This document shows positions 36,116-47,940 of a stretch of 64,000 nucleotides of DNA, piece after piece. The notes under the pieces were generated by a model that searched no databases, had not been told where the DNA came from, and saw nothing but the letters and a program-made list of their open reading frames with translations. Each line of letters starts with the position of its first letter. The first letter of the stretch is position 1. The stretch is from Nymphaea colorata. Lineage: Eukaryota; Streptophyta; Magnoliopsida; Nymphaeales; Nymphaeaceae. The position numbers and the translations under genes were made by a program. The stretch lies in the NCBI RefSeq assembly GCF_008831285.2, contig NC_045151.1, positions 6,587,682 through 6,651,681 of the forward strand, in the 5' to 3' direction.

Positions 36116-38109
36116 GAGCAGAGGTTTTCGAGCCCCCTCCCTTCTCTGCTACCCATTAGGTCTTTGGAGGTACCATCCTCATTATCATCTTCCATGGCCT
36201 CTGTCGATGCCTTAGCCACGGCGTTTCCAACTTCCATATCGTCTGAAGAGAGGCCATCCTCGAGCACTGGTGTGGCCTCCACCATAGTATGGTCAGTGTT
36301 TTCCTTTATGCACCCTCCCATCTTCGCCTTTCTATCGATCTCTTTGGGTGAGCTGGTTCGCTTTTTAGTGCCATTCACCTCCCTATGCTTAAGAGTTCGT
36401 TTCTTCACTTTCTCTGACATGCGGGTATTGTTAGACTCTAGCGGAAGGTTTGGACCTGTTGTTACAAAAAACACAATGTGTTTTGGGGTGCTTGGGGTTG
36501 TCCCTGATGAGTCCAAGGCAGCTTGTGGGGCTTGCACACCTTCAGCGCCTTGCTGCTTGGGAAGAGCAGCCGGATTAGGTCCCTCCTCTGCCCTGTTAGA
36601 AGCCTCCAAATTTGTAGAGGCCTTCCCCTTCGCTTCTGTGTTGTTCATAACCCTCCCACCAAGACGTTTGGCAGAGCTTTCTCTATCTATTTTCGTCTCT
36701 GGCAAAGACGTAAGAGCTTGGAATCTATTTTGTTTTAAAGGATCCTCTTTATCCTTATTGAAAGGGGCACGTCTTCTGGGTGTTTTAACCAATTGCCACC
36801 CATTGGGGGCGACCTTCTCCCCTTCCGTGGTTGCCACCCTCACAACGCAGGAACCTTCAAAATGAGCTGTGGACCCACATTTTGTGCAGTACTTAACATT
36901 TGTTTCATATTCTATGGTTTGAACGAAGATCTTTCCCCCTGAAATCTCCATCTCGATCTCTGGGATGGGGCTGAACCCTAATGGTATTTCAATCTTTATG
37001 CGAGCAAAGCCAAAACGATGAAGATGCCTGGTGTATTCATCTGCTTCCACGAATGAGCCTCCTATTAACTCTGCAATGTCAGTGAAAATGTGAGGATTCC
37101 ACCATTCTACGGGTAGGTCTGGCAGTCTAATCCATATACGTACTCGATTAGAACTCTCTATCCTCATGGGCATACCAGGGTGCCATTGATTAGCAATAAG
37201 AAGTCTCCCACCTACATACCATCTACCAGGAGACAAGATGAATTTAAGATCAGCTTCAGAGGAGGTATGAAGGAGAAACATACCTTTGCCTACGGATGTA
37301 AACGTCAGATCAGCAACGGCCTGCCATAAGTTTTTGAGGCTTGCGAAAATGTAGTTGTAGTCGAGACGACCTTTCCCAGCACCACCCGCAAGAGTAGCAA
37401 TGGCACTAAACTGGAAGGGCTTACACAAGTGTTCATAAGATTGTTGTGTTATAGTCAGTCGCTTCTTCCCTGATATCTCTGTCTTCTCTAGCAGAGGTAG
37501 GCTCATCTCTGTTTCAACCCTCCCTCCATCGACTATGGATGCCCAAGACTTACTGTGGGGGTTAGTTGCTGACGGCAACGACACTCCCTTGCTATCTCGC
37601 TCTGCGCCTCGACCCAAAACCATGGGTTCTCCACTGCCGGTGAAAGCCACCGTGTCTCCTCTGTTGGCAGACTCTACACCTCCTTCTAATACCATCGGTT
37701 CTCCACTCCCGACTGATCCCACCGTGTTCTCCACCATGTGCTGGTGCCCCTGATGGACCATGTTCTCCACAATCATCTGATGCCCCTGATGGGCCAGAGG
37801 CCCATCGATGCCAGTTGCTGCCTCTTCCTCAATCGCAGAAGCTCCAATGCCCATGTTCCCCATCATGTGATGATGCCCCTGATGGGCCATGTTCTCCACC
37901 ATCATCTGGTGCCCCCCATGGGCCAGAGGCCCATCGATGCCAGTTGCTGCCCCAACGATGCCAGTTGCTGCCTCTTCCTCAATCGCAGAAACTCCAATGC
38001 CCATGTTCTCCACCATGTGATGATGCCCCTGATGGGCCATGTTCTCCACCATGATCGGATGCCTCTGATGGGCCAGAGGCCCACCGAGGTTAGCTACTGC
38101 CTCTTCCAC
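36112..38109 (-). CDS. LINE ORF1 protein, DUF4283 plus CCHC zinc knuckle
   Basis: Intact 665-residue frame. Residues 1-128 are two to three imperfect repeats of about 45-50 residues rich in His, Met and Gly (MAHQGHHHMVENM). Residues about 225-375 match DUF4283 (FLLHTSSEADLKFILSPGRW, RIWIRLPDLPVEWW, HRFGFARIKIEIPLGF). Residues 408-421 form a CCHC knuckle (CTKCGSTAHFEGSC). The remainder is charged and low-complexity. ORF1 proteins of plant LINEs bind RNA and form the retrotransposition particle. The stop overlaps the ATG of ORF2 by ATGA (36112-36115). The minus-strand start at 38109 is 60 bases from the element's 5' end. Confidence 0.88.
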   Translation of the reverse strand: MEEAVANLGGPLAHQRHPIMVENMAHQGHHHMVENMGIGVSAIEEEAATGIVGAATGIDGPLAHGGHQMMVENMAHQGHHHMMGNMGIGASAIEEEAATGIDGPLAHQGHQMIVENMVHQGHQHMVENTVGSVGSGEPMVLEGGVESANRGDTVAFTGSGEPMVLGRGAERDSKGVSLPSATNPHSKSWASIVDGGRVETEMSLPLLEKTEISGKKRLTITQQSYEHLCKPFQFSAIATLAGGAGKGRLDYNYIFASLKNLWQAVADLTFTSVGKGMFLLHTSSEADLKFILSPGRWYVGGRLLIANQWHPGMPMRIESSNRVRIWIRLPDLPVEWWNPHIFTDIAELIGGSFVEADEYTRHLHRFGFARIKIEIPLGFSPIPEIEMEISGGKIFVQTIEYETNVKYCTKCGSTAHFEGSCVVRVATTEGEKVAPNGWQLVKTPRRRAPFNKDKEDPLKQNRFQALTSLPETKIDRESSAKRLGGRVMNNTEAKGKASTNLEASNRAEEGPNPAALPKQQGAEGVQAPQAALDSSGTTPSTPKHIVFFVTTGPNLPLESNNTRMSEKVKKRTLKHREVNGTKKRTSSPKEIDRKAKMGGCIKENTDHTMVEATPVLEDGLSSDDMEVGNAVAKASTEAMEDDNEDGTSKDLMGSREGRGLENLCS
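37720..38090 (-). repeat. Tandem repeats encoding the LINE ORF1 N-terminus
   Basis: Repeated blocks of GATGGGCCA, ACCATGTGATGATGCCCCTG and CTCAATCGCAGAA recur about every 135-150 bp, as three imperfect copies. They keep the frame and create shadow frames on the other strand, which are not genes. Confidence 0.9.
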
Positions 38110-38185
38110 AATCGCTAGAGTTCCTATGCCCTAGGAGAGAGAAGCTCCCACCAGAGATCTATGTTTCCCAGAAGGCCCATATGTT

Positions 38186-38300
38186 ATTAAAGATGATTTG
38201 CCCTATAATTCATACTGATTGATTGATATTGATGGGGTGGAACTTGCGAATCCTGTTAACGCTCTTCACCTCAAGAAATTCTACACTTGGTCATCTTGTA
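38186..38300 (+). pseudogene. gypsy integrase C-terminal end, beyond the LINE
   Basis: After the LINE and the second copy of its target site, the reading resumes in the same protein: GPYVIKDDLPYNSY, then VELANPVNALHLKKFYTW. This matches the known end of gypsy integrases (GPYVI ... PVNA..LK.Y). It proves the gypsy element is the host of the LINE insertion. Confidence 0.85.
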
Positions 38301-38429
38301 TTCACTTTCCAATCAATGACAAATATTTGTGTTCTCCACATTTAATCTACTATTTATTTTGGATTCTTCCCAGTCGTAAAATGTAATGATTACACTGGTG
38401 TATTTTTTATTTTATTATTATTATCAGTC

Positions 38430-38605
38430 AAGACTCAAGAGCAACCCATGCAGGTAAGGGGTTAAACCTACGATGCAAAGCAACCCGCTCAAGGTAAGGG
38501 GTGAAACCTAAATTTAATCTTGCCCAAATCAGCTCAGGTAAAGGGTCAAACATGAACTCCATCTAACTCAAACAACCCATTCAAGAAAGGGGTTAAACCC
38601 GAAAC
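38430..38605 (+). repeat. Short degenerate tandem repeats before the 3' LTR
   Basis: Four units of about 40-50 bp share CAACCC and AGGTAAGGGGTTAAACC-like text. They lie between the end of integrase and the polypurine tract of the gypsy element, a place where long Tat/Ogre elements often carry tandem repeats. 38300-38430 shows nothing else. Confidence 0.75.
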
Positions 38606-38685
38606 ATCACTCCAAACATGTTTTATTTGTAAAATCTGGGGTGTCTATCTTTGTCACTAAGCGTGGCTAATGCCGGCTTAATAAC

Positions 38686-38694
38686 AAAGACGGG
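38686..38694 (+). other. Polypurine tract next to the 3' LTR
   Basis: AAAGACGGG followed by CATC and the LTR start TGTTGTCACC. GGGCATCTGTTG-type junctions are usual for this lineage. Confidence 0.55.
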
Positions 38695-38698
38695 CATC

Positions 38699-40628
38699 TG
38701 TTGTCACCCCAATTTTTTCTAAAAGACTGTATTTTATTTTCACCCAATCGAAATTCTCAATCATTTGGACTTAAATTTTTAGACCTTAAGCCACATCCTA
38801 GACCCAAAATAAATTTGTAAATATTCGATCCAAAATGAATCTCTAAACCCTTGTCTGAACTCAAACACAAAATTCAAATTCAAAACTCAACTTCAGATGC
38901 GATATTCAAATCCAAAATCCATCTCTTGGGTCCAAATTAGATCCAAAACCAAAGTTTAGATCCAAATCAAGCATCCAAAAAATGAGATCAAAACAACAAA
39001 ATTTGATGTTATGAGAGCCGCATGTGCATGCCCGGATGTTCTCTTTGTTTTATGTTTCATTCTCATGCCAAGACATGTTTTTAAACCTAAGTCACTCACT
39101 AGAACGTGTCGGCGACCAATTGAACCCAATCTTGATTTAAAACAAGTCCAGAGTCACTCAAAACATAGTTAGCAAACCATTTGTAAAAAAAAACATTTTT
39201 TTACACATTTTAAACGAAAAAATTGTTTTATGCTTCTTATATAAACAACCTTTATTTATTTATTTATTCATTTTATTTGATTTGATTTTGTTTTATTTTT
39301 TATTTTCTTAAACAAATGTCATGCACAACATGCAATCGCATAGTCATGCGATCGCATATCATCACGTGCGCGAGCGGCAGTACGTTGCATGCTGCCACCG
39401 CTCGCCAACGCGCGCGACAGGCATTGTTTTGAGTCAAAAACCACCCATTGGGGGGCGGTTTTAGCCCCTTTGGGAGGGTAATAGCATTGCCCACACCCAA
39501 AGAGGTATTTGCAAGACTAATGGTCATTCCCACTTCGTCAAAGCCTATTTAAAAAAAATTAAAATTATTCAAAAAGACTTAGAATTTGCATGTAAATTTG
39601 TTAAATTCAAAAAAATTCAAATTTTGAGTTTTATCTCCAAAACTCCTAATAAATACACTCACAATCTTCCCTCTTGGGCATGAGTTGACCCTTGGAGAAC
39701 ATCTAGTGCTTTCTTACTTAAAGACTTGGAGTTTTTCCTTAGCTCTCTTTCTCCATTTCTCTCTTCTTTTTTTATTCTCCTTTTTCTTCTTCTCCAACCT
39801 TGAGAGCAAGCTTCTTCAAGTCCAAATTCTTCAAGAAAACACAAAAAGATCTCTTGGAGAAACACCTTCATCATTTTGGAGCTTCACCTAAGGTGGCCTT
39901 AGGATCATTATCTCGGAGCTTCATTCCTAATATCATTCATATTCGAGGTATGTAATTCTCCTCTTGTTTTCACTTTTTTTTCTCATTTCCTCTTGTCACC
40001 TCCCCATGGCCATGTAAGAAGGCTCTAAAAGATTTCCAATCTGAAATCAAGAGCTATTCTTGAGTGCACCGACAGTATGAACAACAGAAAAAAAAAAATT
40101 ATTTCGTCATTTATTCTCAAACTTGTTATCTTGCTTTATTCACCATTTATGCTTGAGATGCACACATGTGTAATGTGCGGCGAGAATGAGGGTTTGGTTT
40201 GAGATTTTCTTCATTATCATGGTGATTTTGAGTTTGAGATTTGTCCAACCGGGGAGAGCCCATTATGAATATGTACATGTTAAAATGCATCTTCATGTCA
40301 ATATCACGCTTAGTTTCTCTTTTAACCACCCAATTAGGAACCTCAATGAGTGTTTTGTTACGTTGCTTGATTTTCTTTCATTCCCAATAGTGGGAGAAAT
40401 ATGTTCTTTTGTAATAAAACGAAATAAATGTGATTTTATGTTCATGTATAAAATATTTAGAATCATGTTTTTCAAAAGATTTTCAAAAGCAAATACCCTT
40501 TCGAATGAGGTCTTGAGGACTTAGCATACGTTTTTGCATGAACCCAAGTTTCTCTCCGGCCTATATAAAAATTGAAGTCGGATATTTTCAAGTCATTTCT
40601 TAATTTCAACTCTTATGAAGACATATAC

Positions 40629-40661
<33 letters not shown>

Positions 40662-41543
40662 ATATAATACATATAAAGATATGTATGTTCTCTCTTTTTA
40701 AATCTTCTATTTGGTGATCTTTAAAATCTCTTTCTCTCTCTCTTTCTCTCTATGACAGTGTTTCATATTTTTCATTTTTTTGGATATTTTTCTCCAAAGA
40801 TCTAAGTTTTTAACATTCCATTTGTCGATTTCACCAAGACCAAAAATCAAGTAATAGCTCAATATTGGAATCATACTTAATGGTTTAAAATTTTATTTTC
40901 TTTTCAAAAACTTTTCTCTTTTCATAAAAATACTTATGACAATTTTATAAATGAGAAACTTAGATGTGTGTGATTGTAGGAATACTTTTAGATGAATGTT
41001 ATGAAATGAATAAATGATTTCCTTTTAATCATATAGAATCAATGCATTCTTATATCCACATTCACTTAACATCACGAAAGATCACAAACACTTTTCTAAA
41101 AGAATTTAAGCAAGATGAGATGGAGCTCTAACTAAGTAGTAATTGAATTATAGTAAAATCTAAAAATAAGAACACTAAAGTAACTTCAAAAAATGATCTT
41201 CAAAGGTTTCCAAGCGATATTTGTAAAGATTTCTCAATTCAAAACCTCCCAAATCAAAATGTTTTACACTCTCAAATGATTCTAGAACTTTTTCAAAATC
41301 TTGAAACATCAAGTCTTCAACATTTTCTCAAACACCACACCACATTTAGAAAGAAAAGATGTTTAAGCCAAAATGAAATGCATCAAGGATAAACATAGCC
41401 CTTGGATTAGTTACTTTCAATAAAGGTGCCAAGAACAGTCAATCCTCGTACCAATAGGTGAGTCTTTTTCTTTCTCATTTCAAAATAAAATCTCATTTTT
41501 CTGGAGCACTCCAAAAACCAAAATATTTTTGAAGATGCGAACA
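38699..41543 (+). repeat. 3' LTR of the gypsy element
   Basis: It starts TGTTGTCACCCC and ends GAAGATGCGAACA. It is collinear with the 5' LTR with many substitutions and without the long microsatellite insert. It is followed by CAAGT, the partner of CAAAT before the 5' LTR. Confidence 0.9.
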
Positions 41544-43523
41544 CAAGTGAATGTGAATGTATAAATGCATTGACCTTATATGATTAGGAATAAATCATTC
41601 ATTACTATCATAATATTCATCTAAAGGCATTCCTACAATGTATCTAAGTTTCTCAATTTTATTTATAAAATTGTGATAACTATTTTTATGAAAAGGAAAA
41701 AGTTTTTGAAAATGGAATGAGGTTGTAGGCCATCAAGCATGATTCCAAAATTTGGTCTTTGAGTTTTAGTCTTAGTGAAGTCGGCACATGAGAAATTAAA
41801 ACCTTAGACCTTGGGAGAAAAATATCCAAAAGAAGAAAAAATACTTTAGTATGAGAGGAATATGGAGAAAGAGAGAGATAGAGAAAGAGAAAGAGATTTT
41901 GAAAATCATCAAATAAAAGATTTGAAAGAGAAAGAGATACAAAAATACATGCATACTTCTATATATACATATGCATATGTATATGAAAGCTTGTGAAAAG
42001 GAAATATTAAATCGAATGGAGAGAGAGAAGAAGATTTTAGAAAGAGAGAGAGAGCCCGAGAAAGAGAGAGAGATTTTATATATAGATTCTAGAGTGAGAG
42101 AGATTTTAGAGAGAGAAAGAAAGAAATAGTGGAATACATGTATATATCTTCATATATATGTATATGAGGATTTGTAAAAGAATATGTTAAATCTTAAAAA
42201 GACAAAGACAAAGAAAGATAATCATATACACGTATATGTATATAACATATATATACGCATATGCTTTCATGAGAGTTTAAAACTTGAAAATATCGGACTT
42301 TGATTTTTACGTAGGCTGTAGAGGAACTTGGGCTCATGGAAGAGCTTAGGCTAAGTCTCAAAGGCATCATTAGAGAATATATTTGCTTTGGAATTTTTTT
42401 TGAAAATATAATTCCAAATATTTTATACATGAACATAAAGGCATATTTATTTCATTTTATTACAAGAGAACATATTTCTCTCACCATTGGGTATGAAAGA
42501 AAATCAAGCAATGTAATAAAACATTCATTGGGGTTCCTAATTGGGTGATTAAAAGAGAAACTAAGCGTGATAATGACATGAAGATGCATTTTAACATGTA
42601 TATATTCGTGAAGAGCTTTCCCACGTTGGACAAATCTCAACCTCAAAAATCAACATGACAATGAAAAGATCCCAACCCAAACACTCATTCTGGTTGTGCA
42701 TTTGCTCATTAATTAAAGAAACTTAATACATCATGCATAAGCATAATCTCAAGTAAACGATGATTAAGGCAATATAACAAGCATATTTTTGAAAATAAAT
42801 TAAGAAACAAAATTTATTTCACCTTGTTTATACTCTTTTTTAATTTAACAAGATTTTTTGCGAATTTCAAGTATTTTTTAATAATTTTTCATTTTTTTTT
42901 AAAATAGGTTTTGTCTAAATGAGATTAGCCATTAGCCCTGCAAATACCCCTTTGAGGTGTCGACAAAGCTAATGCCCACCCAACATGGCGTGGTTTTTAA
43001 CCAAAAACTGGTGCAGGCCCTGTCTCGGTGCACGACGTGCTTCGTGTGCACCAACATGCTGAGCCTTGCCGTGCTCCGTGCTGAGTTTATATGAAGGGTG
43101 GCAAAATCCTCTCCTTATTGTCTCGTATGGATCAATAAGGGGCAGATATCATCGCCCTATCCTCCAAGGGGTCCGTTCATGAAATAAAACAAGAAAAGCC
43201 TGCAAATCATATTTTTAAATGTGTATTAAGGGGCAGATTTGGATTATGATTTTGAAATGCTTGATTTGGATCTAGACTTGGGTTTTGGATCTAATTTAGA
43301 CCTAGGAGATGAATTTTTGATTTGAATCTCATGTCTAAAGTTGGGTTTTGAATTTGAATTTTGTGAACATGAGTCTAGAGATTCATTTTGGATCGAATAG
43401 TCGCAAATTTGGTTTGGGCCTAGGATTGGGCTTAGGGCCTAAAATTTAAATCCAAATAACTGAACATTTTGTTTGGGTGAAAATAAAATATAGTCTTTTT
43501 GAAAAATTTTTGGGGTGATAACA
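41544..43523 (-). repeat. Old solo LTR, minus strand, part 2
   Basis: Reverse-oriented LTR of the same family. It begins right at the 3' LTR's end, with the sequence (CATTCACTTG on the minus strand) that precedes the part found at 19826-20322, and ends GGGGTGATAACA, the complement of a TGTTATCACCCC start. It is followed by AACAC. Together the two parts make a 2477-bp LTR with its own 5-bp duplication (AACAT/AACAC). No internal retroelement region of this orientation adjoins it, so it is a solo LTR. The open frames within it are shadows. Confidence 0.9.
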
Positions 43524-43528
43524 AACAC

Positions 43529-45029
43529 TTACAGGTTTTTTAGCTTAATGTTTTTCTTTTCTTTTCATTTCCGTCGCTTGTGTGTCTGCTATGCTTCACA
43601 CTAAATTTCATTTGAATGAATTTAGGAAAAAGCTACGTCCTAGAATAGTTTTAATGTGCAGTTTGTGATAGTTCTGTTCTAGACAGTTTGATATTTTCAA
43701 CAGTATGGTGTAGAATTCATTGAAATGTTTATTTTTGTTCTCTGTTTTTTTTTTAACGTAAAGAAATGGACCCTAAAGAGATGATCAGTTGTTCTAACAT
43801 TCAAACCAAGGACTAGACTAAATGTTCCAATTCCTAAGTCTAAATGTCGTTCAAAACCTATGAAAAGCAAACATACCCAAGTTTTAAAATCATGCATGTT
43901 TTGAAATCTAAATAGATCTTAGAAGTAGAATAATGAACATCTAATATGATATTTATTCATATTAAGATCATCGTATATCAATGCAAATCAATATTCTCAG
44001 TCTAGCATGATGCATGCAAAATAGAACTTGAGTCCGGCCTCTATTGGGATTGGGGTATAAGATGCGAACATGTCAGGAGAAAAATTGGATCTAAATCCCA
44101 AAATTTGTGATCATGATCTGAGAGATTATATAATTCTTATTCAAAATTTAAAATAGGGGATCACATAAAGATACAAAATATCATATCATGTTGTTCCATT
44201 TTCACGATCCAAAAGCCAAGCTTTGAGATCAAAATTCAATATCAAGATCTAAGATTTGATATCCAAAATCTGAGATATGAAATCTGTAATCTAATGCTTG
44301 AGGTTAGAAACCTGATATCCAAAATACAAGATCCATAATCTGAGATAGATAAATAGATCTATGATCTGAGATATGAAATCTTAAATCCAAACCAGGAAAA
44401 ACAGCTTTGTCATATTAAACTTGAAAAAAAGTCACCATTTTGTACCCGAACACGATAGTCTGGTGTGTTACAGAGGAAAGGGTCCTCTCGAGATCACTCT
44501 TCATCAGCTTCAATTGTGTTGCACATTTGCCAAACGACGTGTTTCAACCAACATGTTAAGGTAAAGGACCTTCCACCATTCGAACCCGTAATTGAAGTCC
44601 CTCCATCTGTTGGCTTGAGAAACATGCACATGAAGCACGATTGATCTTAAAATCGCACCTTCATCGGCCTCAGCCTGACATGCAGTGGCGGCTCCTAACG
44701 TTTTCCTAATGTAAGGTTTTGCTATGCGAAGCTAGGGGCGATCGCACAATTGGAGTCCTTCCTTTTTTTTTCTGGCTTGAGGAGTGCGCAAATGAAAGCA
44801 CAATCGCACTTCTTAATCGCCCGTAACCTTTTCCCAAAACACGCAACGGCAATGTTTTGCAAGCGAATGCTTTCCTACTCATGAGCACAAGTAAGGCTAC
44901 TTGCCCCATCTTCATGTACCGCGTTTGAGTTTTATATGGCACCATGATGAGTCATTGGCTAGTTTCATCCATGGCATAACAACAATGACGTTTTCCATAC
45001 TACCCAACTGTATTTCATGTCGCTGTTGG
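43529..45029. other. Unassigned AT-rich repeat-like spacer
   Basis: 44200-44400 is a degenerate array of GATATCCAAAATCTGAGAT-like words. The remainder has no recognised gene. The minus frame at 44706-44945 has no family resemblance. Confidence 0.45.
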
Positions 45030-45850
45030 ACAAAAACCTATACGAAAAAAATATTAAATATTTAAATAGGCAATTTGGGAATACACGTTCAAAGTACGGG
45101 TGAATAAGAAAAACCAGTTAAGTTTCAAATGTAAAATTATATTCAACAAGATTCACCAAATCAACTAAATAAAATCAAGTTGGTCCTTTAGTAGAAATAC
45201 TTTTTTTTTTTGGCTTTGTCACCGGAACAAATTGTTCAAATTTCTTATTTGTCACACCAAGAGACCCACCCATCGGGACCAGAATACTTGATAGATTCAA
45301 ATGGATCAAAGGAAGCTAAAATTCTCAGGATCTTTTAGAATACTTGATAGATTCAAATGGATCAAAGGAAGCTAAAATTCTCAGGATCTTTTAGAATACT
45401 TGATAGATTCAAATGGATCAAAGGAAGCTAAAATTCTCAGGATCTTTTAGAGTGATTACAGTTATGATAACCATATTTCAGGTGGTGTTTGATAGATGTT
45501 GCACCAAATCAGATGCAACATGTCATGTTGACCGGCACCCAGTGGCAGAGCCAAAAATATTCGCTGAAGGAGTACTTGTTTAATATTCCCATTTAAAAAC
45601 AAAGAACTTTTAATAGACTGGTGACCAGTCACCATGTGGTTACACCACTGCGGGCACCTCGGGGTGACTGGGACCCTTTCTTGAAACGCTAGATCTGAGC
45701 TGAGGATGATCCATACTACATACCTTGTTTGAAATAAAGGCAAAGGCAGGAGGACCAATGAAGGACGACCTGAACTGATTTCAAATAATACTGGCAGATT
45801 AATAGTTACCAAAAGCTGGGCTTAGACTAAGTAATTCAAAAAATTTGAGA
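45030..45850 (+). repeat. Dispersed duplicated segment, copy A
   Basis: It is collinear with 47130-47940: TTTAAATAGGCAATTTGG, AGTTAAGTTTCAAATGT, AAATAAAATCAAGTTG, then CAGGATCTTTT, ATATTTCAGGT.GTGTTTGAT, and AAGGACGACCTGAACTGATT. Copy A contains about 220 extra bases near 45515-45745 with GGCAGAGCCAAAAAT text of the hAT-like family seen at 5984. No coding frame is conserved. Confidence 0.75.
45281..45448 (+). repeat. Exact 3 x 56-bp tandem array
   Basis: AGAATACTTGATAGATTCAA starts at 45281, 45337 and 45393. The three 56-bp units are identical by eye. Only one equivalent unit is present in copy B of the surrounding segment, so the amplification is recent and local. Confidence 0.97.
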
Positions 45851-47129
45851 CATTCTTATGTCGTGATAAACAGAGCACTTAATAGCATTATCTAAGGACC
45901 CAATTTTGTGTGTCAGACATAAATTACCACTTTTCGGCTTTTAACTTTCAATGCTTGCCTCAGGGTCGTCAAATGCTAACCCGAATGGGACTCTGTGGAT
46001 TTAAATTTGTGGTATAGAAATAATATCATCTCCCATCAAGGGGAGGGGCAAAGGCAGGTGTGGGCAACTTGTGGTCACGAGGTACAAAAGATGTTTATTT
46101 TATATTGACATCTCAGGGAATCTTTTTCCTTCACATGTTGATGTTCCTTAAAAAATTTAAATTTTTTTTAGTAATGCCCTTTGACCAGAAATTTCTGTCT
46201 CCTCATTTAAGTCTGATGACTTGAAGGAGGAACTATATACACGTGCTGACAAGGTTCAGCCGGTTGAATTCAGAATTTTTTACCATGTTTCTTCGTAATG
46301 AAGGTTTGGGATCGGTTGCCTAAAAGACATATGTTGCCTATTCGATTCTCATGGATGTTACTTTTTTAAATACAATACCCTACACAAATCATGTCACGGT
46401 CCATGACCCCCGAGAGGTAGGGGGAATGAAGAGACCTTTAGTGACTCATGGTTACCTAGAAGATTTGAGATAAGTCCCTCTAGAGGGGAGGGGTAGTAAT
46501 CCTCAGGTGACCCCCTACTGGTTGGAGCTTATGGGTCAGGTTCGGGCATTGATTGACCAAAGGACAATCCAGATGTGAAAAAGTTAAGCACAGGAAATCA
46601 GATTATGATAAGATTTGCTACATTAAAAAAAATCATGACTCTAAAACTATTTGCAAACCATTTATGTTATGTGGTAATCAGACCACTTTTTTCTTTTATC
46701 ATGACCAAGCAAGGATCTAATTGGATTATGGTTCGGTTTTCCGATCAAGATTTATTGTATGGTTGAACCGATGCGGGACCTAAGACGAGAGGGCGTGAGT
46801 TTCGTGGGGAAGAAGGAAATTCTGGTGGAAAATCTTGGCTTGCAACTTTCTTGTTCACCACGGCAGGATCCATGGTCAGGCTTTGGGGTCAAGCATGACA
46901 ATTTGATGTGGTCATGGTAGCAGTTTTTTAATTAAAAATTTTGGTTGAGAGACACTGATGATTCATAAAATTTCAGGGTAGCAATATACATAAATTAGAC
47001 ATGACCAAATAATTGAGAGTACCAATATAAACATAAAGAAATTTCAAGGGGCTAGCAAGGGCAATTATAGACATCTTTGCACATATGGCTCGATGTCAGA
47101 ATGCGTACGCAGTCAGCCCTTTCCCCGTG
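45851..47129. other. Unassigned spacer
   Basis: No gene is recognised. The GGGGAGGGG-type words at 46430-46540 and the short frame at 46575-46766 have no family signature. Confidence 0.4.
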
Positions 47130-47940
47130 CTCATATATTTAAATAGGCAATTTGGAAAGACACGTTCAAACTTCGACTGAATAAGAAAAGTCGGTTAAGT
47201 TTCAAATGTTAAACTCTTTTCAACGAGATTCATCAAATCAATTAAATAAAATCAAGTTGAGAACCCCTTCCAATCATATTAGTCCAATAAATAAATAAAA
47301 CATAGAAAATTCAATTGAAAAAAAAAATGCACAATTTTTAAAATAACAGGCAGCGACGGGTACAAGATGAGCTTGTTAGCTGTTACGTCTTATAACGTAA
47401 CCGCTGAGAGGGAGCAATCCTTTGGGGGAGGACCAGTTCCTCTCCCACTCGTCTGTTATAAGACACAGTGATGTCCAGAATTTTGATTTCGGACCCCTCA
47501 GGGTCGGATTTTGATTCCAGAATTTTAATTCTGAAATCGTTTAATAATTCTGGAATCAATATTCTGTGTTTGATTAAATAATTCTCATTTTCTCAAAAAT
47601 AAGAATTTTGATTCTAAAATTCTAGCAATTCCTGCAAACCAAACACCCCCTTGTTTCTTGTCTTGTACTGAGGGATGGATGTATTCATCCGGATCCTAAT
47701 GCATAGATACAAATGGCCCAACTAAAATTTAAATTTTCAGGATCTTTTTAAAGCATTTTGTTTCTGATCAACAAAAGAACAATATTTCAGGTAGTGTTTG
47801 ATCGATGTTGCATCAAATCATTCTACCAACTATTAGAATCGATCTGACCAATTAAGGACGACCTGAACTGATTTCAATAATGCTGGTAGATCAATAGTTG
47901 CCAAAAGCTGAGCTTAAACCAAGTACATAAAAAAATGAGA
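47130..47940 (+). repeat. Dispersed duplicated segment, copy B
   Basis: Second copy of 45030-45850, same orientation. It holds about 400 extra bases near 47290-47690, including a hairpin-rich AATTCTGGAATC/GATTCCAGAATT part. 47941-48821 to its right shows nothing recognisable. Confidence 0.75.

Larger units (their letters stand above)
31937..38169 (-). mobile_element. Full-length L1-type LINE with ORF1, ORF2 and RNase H
   Basis: On the minus strand it runs from 38169 to 31937 (6.23 kb): a leader of about 60 bp, ORF1, ORF2 (endonuclease, RT, zf-RVT, RNase H), then a short 3' region. It is bounded by a perfect 16-bp target duplication AGAAGGCCCATATGTT (31921-31936 and 38170-38185), which splits the host integrase reading. 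A poly-A tail would appear as poly-T just after 31936, but the sequence there is TCGGACAATGGC, so the tail is missing or this family ends differently. An AATAAA (reverse complement at 31974-31979) lies near the 3' end. Confidence 0.92.

Noticed and set aside
36164-36865. 233-residue plus-strand frame
   Set aside because: Antisense shadow of intact LINE ORF1; Ser/Pro-rich low-complexity reading.
37738-38118. 126-residue plus-strand frame with repeated units
   Set aside because: Antisense reading of the tandem repeats that encode the ORF1 N-terminus.
47500-47690. Hairpin-rich AATTCTGGAATC segment ending CCAAACACCCCC as a miniature transposon
   Set aside because: The composition is suggestive, but no matching ends or target duplication could be defined.
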